Source: JALYUA01 sp039933215
GTDB taxonomy: Bacteria > Acidobacteriota > Thermoanaerobaculia > UBA5066 > Gp7-AA6
Reading direction: 5' to 3'
DNA: 15,548 bases
NCBI GenBank assembly: GCA_039933215.1
Contig: JBDTOO010000068.1
Span: 1 to 15,548, forward strand
The position numbers and the translations under genes were made by a program. Below are positions 1 to 5,409 of the stretch, piece by piece; positions within the stretch are counted from its first letter, which is position 1; every line of letters starts with the position of its first letter. Below the pieces are notes generated by a model, which was given only the letters and a program-made list of their open reading frames with translations, ran no database searches and was not told the DNA's origin.

Positions 1-29
1 GCGCGCCCGAATACGACGCGGCGTCCTTT

Positions 30-44
30 CCGCGCTGCGCGCGG
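30..44 (-). terminator. GC hairpin after the first operon (weak terminator candidate)
   Basis: A perfect 6-bp inverted repeat, CCGCGC and GCGCGG around a TGC loop, sits 7 nt past the stop codon of the last minus-strand gene of the operon. On the minus strand it is followed by AAAGGAC and not by a T-run, so it is not a classical intrinsic terminator. It may stabilise the 3' end or act together with Rho. Confidence 0.25.
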
Positions 45-51
45 GGCGCCG

Positions 52-348
52 CTAGACGCGCCAGCGCCGGGCGTGCGCGGAGCCGAGGCGGATCGCCCCG
101 TAGACGGCGACGCAGCAGAGAAAGTCCAGGAGGAGACCGGCGTCGAGCTCGAAAGGAAGCATCCCGCCTCGCGGGGGCGGGTGCTGGAGAGAGGGAGGCA
201 GTCCCGGAAACAAGACGAGGAAGTAGACCGCGTTGCCCGCGAGGATGGCGATCGTGTACTCGATCCAGCGCCGGGCGGTCATCTGCGGCAGCAGCGGTCG
301 GCTCACGACCGATTCTGGGCGGGGATGGGCGCGGAAGACAAGCCTCAT
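52..348 (-). CDS. Small two-segment membrane protein, unknown function
   Basis: I do not recognise a named family. The 98-residue product has two hydrophobic stretches, about residues 28-52 and 66-88. They are joined by a Pro-rich loop containing SLQHPPPRGG, and the protein ends in a basic tail (HARRWRV). This is consistent with a small inner-membrane protein with two transmembrane helices. The ATG at 348 overlaps the TGA of the preceding gene as ATGA, which supports this start and suggests translational coupling. It is the last gene of the four-gene minus-strand operon. An internal ATG at residue 23, just before the first helix, is the only other plausible start. The position argues for a role linked to the upstream membrane-anchored protein, but no function can be read from the sequence. 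Confidence 0.72.
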   Translation of the reverse strand: MRLVFRAHPRPESVVSRPLLPQMTARRWIEYTIAILAGNAVYFLVLFPGLPPSLQHPPPRGGMLPFELDAGLLLDFLCCVAVYGAIRLGSAHARRWRV

Positions 349-1061
349 CCGTGCCGGCCCGGAGCCGGCGAGCCGAGCGCGAAGTAGATCTTCCCGTGGC
401 CGGGGCTGTTCTCGTGTCCGATCAACAGGGGCCCCGGCATGCCGCGGTCTCCCACATAAAGCCGCGGGCCGCGAACGCCGCCGGGCAGGTCGAAGGACAG
501 CGTCGTTTGCGACGACTCTCCCGGGCGCAGCGGCCGGTCGAAGGCGGCCACACCGGAGTCCGGCCCGGCGCCCGCGGTTGGGGGCAAGGGGAGGTAGCGC
601 CGCCCGGCGGCGTCAACGATCCACGCGACGCGCGGGTTGGGCGTGAGAGCCGTGTCGCCGCGCCAGGCCGAGGTCGTGGCGGGATCGAACCAGGTGCGAA
701 CGACGACGACCGCCCGCCCGCCCGTGCCCGAGGCCGCCGCGGGCTCGAGCGAGTACGCGAGGTGGCAGTCGAGCTCGCAGAAGTATTTCCTGCCGCCGGG
801 GCCGAGAGTCCGGTCGCGGCTCGCCCAGGCCGCCGCGAAGAGCACCACCGCGTAGAACAAGACCGCCCCCGCCGCCGCGGCCGCGACGGAGCGCGCGGCG
901 CGCCTTTTTCCGAAGCCCGCGAGCCCGGCCGCCACGACGGCCGCGACGACGAGCAGGACGCCGAGCCCCAGGAAGGCGAGCGCGGAGAGGAGGATGTGAG
1001 GGGGCGTCGACACGGCCTCCGGGCTCGACGCGGCGGCGATCGCTAAAGAACTTTGTATCAT
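345..1061 (-). CDS. Membrane-anchored protein with exported CX3CH-containing domain, unknown function
   Basis: The 238-residue product has two hydrophobic helices near its N-terminus, about 23-47 and 57-80. The basic loop between them (GKRRAARS) should be cytoplasmic by the positive-inside rule, which puts the C-terminal domain of about 155 residues outside the membrane. That domain is rich in predicted beta-strands and begins with YFCELDCHLAYS, giving C95, C99 and H100. It ends with LLIGHENSPGHGK, giving H216 and H222. These residues could form a metal or redox site, but this is inference. The ATG at 1061 is chosen because the minus strand has GGAGGG 8 nt upstream. Longer in-frame starts would run into the preceding regulator gene. 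It lies 31 nt after the regulator gene and overlaps the next gene by 4 nt. A copy of the operon's operator-like motif covers its first codons. The C-terminal fold may be Ig-like, but I cannot name the family. Confidence 0.78.
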   Translation of the reverse strand: MIQSSLAIAAASSPEAVSTPPHILLSALAFLGLGVLLVVAAVVAAGLAGFGKRRAARSVAAAAAGAVLFYAVVLFAAAWASRDRTLGPGGRKYFCELDCHLAYSLEPAAASGTGGRAVVVVRTWFDPATTSAWRGDTALTPNPRVAWIVDAAGRRYLPLPPTAGAGPDSGVAAFDRPLRPGESSQTTLSFDLPGGVRGPRLYVGDRGMPGPLLIGHENSPGHGKIYFALGSPAPGRHG

Positions 1062-1065
1062 GAAG
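1046..1065. promoter_or_regulatory. Second copy of operator-like motif, over a start codon
   Basis: On the plus strand this reads AAGAACTTTGTATCATGAAG. It matches the AAGTACTTTG-containing site at 2110-2129 at 15 of 20 positions with no gap. Both are AT-rich islands in a GC-rich background, and both flank genes of the same operon. This copy spans the ATG (1061-1059) and the first codons of the membrane-anchored protein gene. ACTT and AAGT arms (1050-1053 and 1063-1066) form a loose inverted repeat. A second binding site for the operon's winged-helix protein is plausible but unproven. Confidence 0.4.
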
Positions 1066-1092
1066 TAACCCTCCAAAAAAAAGAGAGCGATG

Positions 1093-1464
1093 TCAGAGGC
1101 CGCGGGCGTGCCGGACCACCGCCTCGAGGTGGTCGAGGTAGCGCGCGAAAGCGCGGCGCCCCTCCGCGGTGAGGCGGAACTCGGTGCGGGGGATCCGGCC
1201 ATCGAAGGATTTCGAGGCGGCGACGTACCCGGCTTCCTCCAGCCGGCGCGCGTGGACGGAGAGGTTGCCGTCGGTCGCGCCGAGCAGCGTCTTCAGCTCC
1301 CGGAACGTGAGAGGAGACTGCGCGGCGAGGGCGGAGACGATCGCGAGCCGCGTCCTCTCGTGGATCGTCCGGTCGAGGTCCGGAACTCCCGAGCGGGGAG
1401 TGGCGGCCCGCCGGGCCGTTCGCCGCGATGCGGCGTCGGAGGCGGAGGAGCGGGCTCGCGCCAT
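1093..1464 (-). CDS. Winged-helix transcriptional regulator (HTH_34/MarR-like)
   Basis: A 123-residue DNA-binding protein. Residues about 28-120 form a winged helix. The first helix is DRTIHERTRLAIVSAL, and LTFRELKTLLGATDGNL leads into the recognition helix SVHARRLEEAGYV. The beta-wing contains FDGRIPRTEFRLTAEGRRAF, and a closing helix follows. This arrangement is typical of the 'winged helix DNA-binding domain' family (PF13601 type), which is often encoded beside membrane proteins. The first 27 residues are Arg/Ser/Ala-rich and probably disordered. Its ATG shares one base with the upstream TGA (TGATG), so translation is probably coupled to the membrane protein before it. No ligand-binding domain is present. 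A signal could arrive through the adjacent membrane protein or through small changes in the winged helix itself. Autoregulation at the palindromes near 2110 is inferred. Confidence 0.88.
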   Translation of the reverse strand: MARARSSASDAASRRTARRAATPRSGVPDLDRTIHERTRLAIVSALAAQSPLTFRELKTLLGATDGNLSVHARRLEEAGYVAASKSFDGRIPRTEFRLTAEGRRAFARYLDHLEAVVRHARGL

Positions 1465-2075
1465 CAGCCTCCGTGCCTCCGCGCGATCAGGAAACCGACT
1501 CCGATCTGCAGCCCGCCGAACCCGCAGGCGAGGAAGCCCGTCCCCCATGAGGGCGGGCAGAGGAGCGCGAGGCAGCCGAGAACCATGAAGACGATCCCCA
1601 TCGCCGGAACGATGCGGACGGCCAGGGCGCCTCCGGTCACGACCGCCGTGCCATACAGAAGCAGCCACATCCCCGGCAGGAGCGCCATCTGACCCGCGTG
1701 CGCCAGCGCGAGCGTGACGACCCCGCCGGCGACGAGCGGCGGAGTGAGCATCAGCAGGAAGCGCCTGGCGGGGCCGGAAAAGAGGGTCGCACCGGCGCGC
1801 CGCGCCTTCCGCGCCATCGCCCAGGCTCCGAGCAAGAGCGCCACGAACGCCTCCACGAGCCAGATGCCGAGCCACTCCTCGGGTGTGCGCGCGAAAGTCG
1901 ACAGAGCGGCGGCCGCGACGGCCGTGACGCCCATTCCGACGCCCCCCCAGCCCGGCACCGCCGTGAAGGCGATGGCCTTTTCCATCGTCTCGCGGATGAA
2001 GCGCAGGTTGTCAATCGCCCGGCCGCCGACGTCGGGGGCCCGGTCCGGATGCCGCGGAAAGCGGGTCGAATCCAC
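1464..2075 (-). CDS. Polytopic membrane protein paired with winged-helix regulator
   Basis: A 203-residue integral membrane protein with about six hydrophobic segments, roughly residues 38-61, 66-86, 107-126, 134-153, 156-174 and 178-197. A short hydrophilic N-terminus includes IDNLRFIRETMEKA. The segment FTAVPGWGGVGMG at the first helix is the most distinctive motif. No catalytic residues are evident and no specific function is recognised. The GTG at 2075 is preferred over an in-frame TTG at 2111. That TTG lies inside a TTGACT -35 box, whose matching -10 (CAGAAT) ends 6 nt before the GTG. The GGAG next to the GTG is too close to act as a Shine-Dalgarno sequence, so the mRNA may be leaderless. 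It is the first gene of the operon and overlaps the regulator gene by one base, which suggests the two work together. Confidence 0.8.
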   Translation of the reverse strand: MDSTRFPRHPDRAPDVGGRAIDNLRFIRETMEKAIAFTAVPGWGGVGMGVTAVAAAALSTFARTPEEWLGIWLVEAFVALLLGAWAMARKARRAGATLFSGPARRFLLMLTPPLVAGGVVTLALAHAGQMALLPGMWLLLYGTAVVTGGALAVRIVPAMGIVFMVLGCLALLCPPSWGTGFLACGFGGLQIGVGFLIARRHGG

Positions 2076-2081
2076 GCTCCG

Positions 2082-2111
2082 ATTCTGACCGCCGCGGGGT
2101 GACCGAGTCAA
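2082..2111 (-). promoter_or_regulatory. Promoter of the four-gene operon
   Basis: On the minus strand, TTGACT (2111-2106, 5 of 6 matches to TTGACA) is followed by an 18-nt spacer and CAGAAT (2087-2082, 4 of 6 matches to TATAAT). The -10 ends 6 nt before the GTG at 2075, so transcription would begin at or next to the start codon. Confidence 0.55.
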
Positions 2112-2129
2112 GTACTTTGCAAAATGGAG
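2110..2129. promoter_or_regulatory. Operator-like overlapping palindromes at the -35 box
   Basis: Two perfect 8-bp palindromes overlap here: AAGTACTT (2110-2117) and TTTGCAAA (2116-2123). They abut and overlap the -35 box of the operon promoter, the usual place for a repressor site. The motif recurs at 1046-1065 with 15 of 20 identical bases. The obvious candidate protein is the winged-helix regulator of the same operon, by inference. Confidence 0.45.
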
Positions 2130-2151
2130 CGCCGCGCGCCGCGCCGCGCCT

Positions 2152-3171
2152 TCAGCTTCCGAAGAGCGAACCCTGCCTGTCGGGCCGCCGGAACGTGCTC
2201 CCGCGCCCGTTTTCCCGGTCCCGCGTGTATCCGAGCCGGCGGCACTCCGCGCGATACAGCGCCTCGACCGCGGCCCAACGGGGACCGAGCCCGTGCATCC
2301 GGTCGCCGAACCGGGTCTCGTTCAGGCGTCCGCCCCGCATCTCCTGGACCGCGCTCCACACTTTCGAGGCGCGGGCGGGGAAGGCGGCCCCGAGCCGCTC
2401 CCGGAATACGGGAAGCGTGGCCCCGGAGAGCCGCAGCGGCTGGCGGAACGCTTCGGAAGCGCCGGCTTCGCGAGCGCGAGCGAGGATCTCCGGGATCTGG
2501 TCGTCGTTCAAACCGGGGATCACCGGCGCGACGCCGACGCCGGTCCGGACCCCCGCGTCCGACAGGACCCGGATCGTCTCGAAACGCTGGGACGGAGGGC
2601 TCGTGTTCGGCTCGATCGCGCGGGACATGGCGTCGTCGGAAAAGCAGATCGAAAGATGCACGGTCGCCGAAGCCTCCCGTGCGAGGCGCCCGAGCAGGGC
2701 GGCGTCCCGGCGGATCAGGGCGCTCTTCGTGATGAGGCCGACCGGGTTGCGGAAGTCGAGGCACACCTCGAGGCAGCGGCGAGTCAGCTCGTAGACCGCC
2801 TCGAGCGGCTGGTAGCAGTCCGTGTTTCCGGAGAGAGCGATCACGTCGCCCGCCCACGAGCGGCGCGACAGCTCGCGCCGCAGGAGCTCCGCCGCGTTCG
2901 TCTTGACCACGATCTTCCGGTCGAAGTCGGTTCCCGCGCCGAACCCCAGGTACTCGTGGCTCGAGCGCGCGTAGCAGTACGCGCAGGCGTGAAAGCATCC
3001 GCGGTAGGGGTTGATCGAGAAGCGGAACCCGACGTCGGGGCTGTCGTTTTCCGCGATGATCGATCGCGCGCGCTCCTCGAAGACCTCGAGGCGCGCCGCG
3101 GGAGGCTCCCCCAGCCATTCGGCGTGGACGGAATCCCAGGGATTCGGGGGGTTGGAGACCGGCACGATCAT
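2152..3171 (-). CDS. PA0069-family radical SAM protein
   Basis: A 339-residue radical SAM enzyme. The 4Fe-4S motif is at residues 59-66 in YRGCFHACAYCYAR (C59, C63, C66; CxxxCxxC). It is followed by segments of the SAM-binding barrel, including VIALSGNTDCYQPLE, NPVGLITKSALI and VGVAPVIPGLND. The conserved tail RGGRLNETRFGDRMHG is typical of the PA0069 group, which is related in its cluster motif to spore photoproduct lyase. The substrate of this group is unknown, and a nucleic-acid role is only an analogy. The ATG at 3171 has no Shine-Dalgarno sequence. TTGCCG and TAGATT with a 17-nt spacer lie just upstream, with the -10 ending 8 nt from the ATG, so it probably has its own leaderless transcript. 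It follows trpS on the same strand after 58 nt. Confidence 0.9.
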   Translation of the reverse strand: MIVPVSNPPNPWDSVHAEWLGEPPAARLEVFEERARSIIAENDSPDVGFRFSINPYRGCFHACAYCYARSSHEYLGFGAGTDFDRKIVVKTNAAELLRRELSRRSWAGDVIALSGNTDCYQPLEAVYELTRRCLEVCLDFRNPVGLITKSALIRRDAALLGRLAREASATVHLSICFSDDAMSRAIEPNTSPPSQRFETIRVLSDAGVRTGVGVAPVIPGLNDDQIPEILARAREAGASEAFRQPLRLSGATLPVFRERLGAAFPARASKVWSAVQEMRGGRLNETRFGDRMHGLGPRWAAVEALYRAECRRLGYTRDRENGRGSTFRRPDRQGSLFGS

Positions 3172-3179
3172 GAGGCGTA

Positions 3180-3208
3180 AATCTAGCGCAACTGCCGGGT
3201 GTCGGCAA
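3180..3208 (-). promoter_or_regulatory. Promoter of the radical SAM gene
   Basis: On the minus strand, TTGCCG (3208-3203) and TAGATT (3185-3180) are separated by exactly 17 nt in the gap between trpS and the radical SAM gene. The -10 ends 8 nt before the ATG, which leaves no room for a Shine-Dalgarno leader. Confidence 0.45.
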
Positions 3209-3229
3209 CCGGCCGCGCGAGGCCCCGAG

Positions 3230-4216
3230 CTAACGGAGACCGACCGCTTCCCGAACCTCACGCATCGTCTCGCGGGCGACGTCCCCGGCGCGGCGCGCGC
3301 CGCGCGCGAGCACCGCGTCGACCGTGGAGGGATCTCTCTCGAGCTCGCGCCGCCGCTCTCTCGCGGGCGCGAAGCGCTTCTCGATCTCGGCGATGAGCAT
3401 CTTCTTGGCGTCCCCGTATCCAAGACCTCCGGCGCGGTAGCGCGACGCCAGGGCGTCGCGCTCCTCGGGCGAGGCGAAGAGCGCATAGAGGGCGAAGACG
3501 TTGTCCTTCTCCGGGTCCTTCGGGGACTCGACGGGCGTGCTGTCCGTCACGATCCCCATGACGGCCTTCTTCAGTTGCGCGCCCTCCGCGAAGATATCGA
3601 TCGTATTTCCGTAGGACTTGCTCATCTTCTTGCCGTCGGTCCCGGGAACGACCGGCGCGCGGTCGAGCCGTGCCTCGGGGAGCGGAAAGACCTTCTTCCA
3701 CGTCTGGTTGAAGTAGCCCGCCATGTCGCGGGTCATCTCGATGTGCTGGATCTGGTCCTGACCGACGGGGACGAGGTTCGAGCGGTAGATCAGGATGTCG
3801 GCCGCCATGAGCAACGGGTAGCCGAAGAGGCCGGCGGTCGCGGCGATCCCCCTCGCGATCTTGTCCTTGTAGGAGTGCGCGCGCTCGAGGAGCCCCATCC
3901 CGGTCACGGTCGAGAGGATCCAGGAGAGCTCCGTCACCTCGGGGACATCGGACTGCCGGAAGAACGCGGCCTTGTCCGGGTCGAGCCCGAGAGCCAGATA
4001 ATCGAGCGCGACGCCGCGGACGAGCCCGCGAAGCTGCTCCGGATCCTGCACGGTCGTCAGCGCGTGGAAGTCCGCGATGAAGAAGAAGCATTCCCCTTCG
4101 TCCTGCAGCGCGATGTGCTGGCGGATCGCGCCGAAGTAGTTGCCGAGGTGCAGCTTTCCGGACGGCTGGACGCCGGAGAGGATCCGCGGGCGGCCGGGCG
4201 CGGGGGAGTCGGGCAT
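3230..4216 (-). CDS. trpS: Tryptophanyl-tRNA synthetase
   Basis: A class I aminoacyl-tRNA synthetase that activates tryptophan with ATP and charges tRNA-Trp in the cytoplasm. The 328-residue product opens with SGVQPSGKLHLGNYFGA, which contains the HIGH-type motif as HLGN at 23-26. The tryptophan-pocket segments LLMAADILIY and VPVGQDQIQHIE follow, and then KMSKS at 197-201. Length and motif order are standard for bacterial TrpS. There are two candidate starts, ATG at 4225 and ATG at 4216. I prefer 4216 because a TAGAAT -10-like hexamer (4229-4224) overlaps the first ATG and ends 7 nt before the second. The longer form would add only MPP. There is no Shine-Dalgarno sequence for either. The gene is divergent from the metallo-hydrolase gene across 63 nt. 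Confidence 0.97.
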   Translation of the reverse strand: MPDSPAPGRPRILSGVQPSGKLHLGNYFGAIRQHIALQDEGECFFFIADFHALTTVQDPEQLRGLVRGVALDYLALGLDPDKAAFFRQSDVPEVTELSWILSTVTGMGLLERAHSYKDKIARGIAATAGLFGYPLLMAADILIYRSNLVPVGQDQIQHIEMTRDMAGYFNQTWKKVFPLPEARLDRAPVVPGTDGKKMSKSYGNTIDIFAEGAQLKKAVMGIVTDSTPVESPKDPEKDNVFALYALFASPEERDALASRYRAGGLGYGDAKKMLIAEIEKRFAPARERRRELERDPSTVDAVLARGARRAGDVARETMREVREAVGLR

Positions 4217-4223
4217 CGGAGGC

Positions 4224-4229
4224 ATTCTA
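4224..4229 (-). promoter_or_regulatory. -10 element for trpS
   Basis: TAGAAT on the minus strand matches TATAAT at 5 of 6 positions and ends 7 nt before the ATG at 4216. No good -35 box is visible at 16-18 nt. Confidence 0.35.
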
Positions 4230-4279
4230 GTGAAGAGCGGGCGGCCCTTCGGTTAGAGTCCCGCGATCCGGAGGCCCCC

Positions 4280-5317
4280 ATGAAACGCTCCCTCCTCGCG
4301 CCGCTCGGCCTGCTTCTCCTGTCTCCCGCCCTGATCGCCCAGGCGCCGCGCGCCACGCCCCCCCCCGGAGCGACTCCGTCGCCGGCTCCGTCCGCCCCGG
4401 CTTCCGCCGAGCACCATGCCGCGCCGGCCGAAGACCCGTTTCGACTGAAGCCGCTCGCGGGCAACGTTTACGCGCTCTACGGACGGGGCGGCAACGTCGC
4501 GTTCTTCGTCGGACCGGACGCCATCCTGGTCGTGGACTCGCAGTTCAAGGACCTCGCCCCGGGGATCGTCGCCCAGATCCGGAAGATCTCGGACAAGCCG
4601 ATCCGGTTTCTCGTCAATACGCACCATCACGGAGACCACGTGGGCGGAAACGAGGTCTTCCGCCAGTTCGCGATGATCGTCGCGCATGACAACGTCCGCG
4701 CGCGCATGCTCGCGAGCCCCGTGGCGATCCAGAAGGAGTACCCCGCCCATCTGGAAGAGGCGAAGAAGAGCGGCAATGCCGAGATGGTGAAGTTCTTCTC
4801 GGACCAGATCGCGTGGGCGAAGACGGTCAAGATCGAGGAGATCCCCGCACCCGTCATGACATTCGATTCTGCGCTCCGGATCCACATCGGCGAGGAGACG
4901 ATCGACGTCTGGCATCTTCCGCCGGCGCACACGGACGGAGACAGCGCCGTCTGGTTCGAGAAGGCGAAGGTGCTCCACATGGGCGACGACTTCTTCAACA
5001 AGGTCATCCCGTTCGTCGACGTCGAGGGCGGAGGCTCCGTCCTCGGGTACCTCGCCGCGCTCGACAAGGCCGCGTCGAAGGTCCCGGCGGACGCGGTCGT
5101 GATCCCCGGCCACGGCCAGGTCAGCGATCTCGCCGGCATGAAGGCGTTCCGGCAGTACTTCACGGATCTGATGGACGCCGCCCGGAAGGCGCGCGCCGCC
5201 GGGAAATCGAAGGAAGATTTCGTCCGGGACGTCGACCTCGATTCCTATCGATCGTGGAACGGCTACACGGAACGCTTCAAGGCGAACGCCGCGTCCGCCT
5301 GGGACGAGGCGAAGTAG
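4280..5317 (+). CDS. Exported metallo-beta-lactamase-fold hydrolase
   Basis: A 345-residue zinc-dependent hydrolase of the MBL-fold superfamily. The N-terminus MKRSLLAPLGLLLLSPALIA is a signal peptide with likely cleavage after AQA near residue 22. A disordered Pro/Ala linker to about residue 50 follows. The metal-binding motif THHHGDHVGG supplies H115, H117, D119 and H120. Further ligands are probably H217 (PPAHTDGD), the Asp of HMGDDFF (236/237) and H278 (PGHG). This pattern fits a dinuclear zinc site in a periplasmic hydrolase. The substrate is unknown. A beta-lactamase activity is possible for the fold, but nothing here shows it. The ATG at 4280 has GGAGG 5 nt upstream. It stands alone between divergent trpS and ftsK, possibly using TAGAGT at 4254-4259 as a -10. 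Confidence 0.92.
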   Translation: MKRSLLAPLGLLLLSPALIAQAPRATPPPGATPSPAPSAPASAEHHAAPAEDPFRLKPLAGNVYALYGRGGNVAFFVGPDAILVVDSQFKDLAPGIVAQIRKISDKPIRFLVNTHHHGDHVGGNEVFRQFAMIVAHDNVRARMLASPVAIQKEYPAHLEEAKKSGNAEMVKFFSDQIAWAKTVKIEEIPAPVMTFDSALRIHIGEETIDVWHLPPAHTDGDSAVWFEKAKVLHMGDDFFNKVIPFVDVEGGGSVLGYLAALDKAASKVPADAVVIPGHGQVSDLAGMKAFRQYFTDLMDAARKARAAGKSKEDFVRDVDLDSYRSWNGYTERFKANAASAWDEAK

Positions 5318-5395
5318 CGCAACCCGCTCGGTCCCGCCGCATCGCGCGGAAGACTCTCTCGGCGTGCGGCGCTGGCCCCCGCGCGCTTTACGCCT

Positions 5396-5401
5396 CATAA
5401 T
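5396..5401 (+). promoter_or_regulatory. -10 element for the ftsK operon
   Basis: CATAAT matches TATAAT at 5 of 6 positions and ends 8 nt before the TTG start of ftsK. The nearby upstream sequence is GC-rich and has no convincing -35 box. Confidence 0.35.
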
Positions 5402-5409
5402 GTTCCAGA

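Noticed and set aside
752..777. C-x3-C-H in the membrane-anchored protein as a c-type heme site
   Set aside because: Classical heme attachment is CXXCH, and spacing of three is rare. No cytochrome biogenesis or cytochrome-like context is present. A metal or disulfide role is the milder reading.
2152..3171. Radical SAM gene as spore photoproduct lyase (splB)
   Set aside because: The Fe-S motif region is similar, but the RGGRLNETRFGDRM-type tail fits the PA0069 group and nothing suggests a spore former.
3011..4279. In-frame N-terminal extension of the metallo-hydrolase reading frame
   Set aside because: It is antisense to trpS and the radical SAM gene. The real start at 4280 has a signal peptide and a GGAGG ribosome binding site.
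4280..5317. Metallo-hydrolase as an antibiotic-resistance beta-lactamase
   Set aside because: The zinc motif and export signal are shared by many environmental MBL-fold hydrolases. No mobile element or resistance context is present, and activity cannot be read from the motif.
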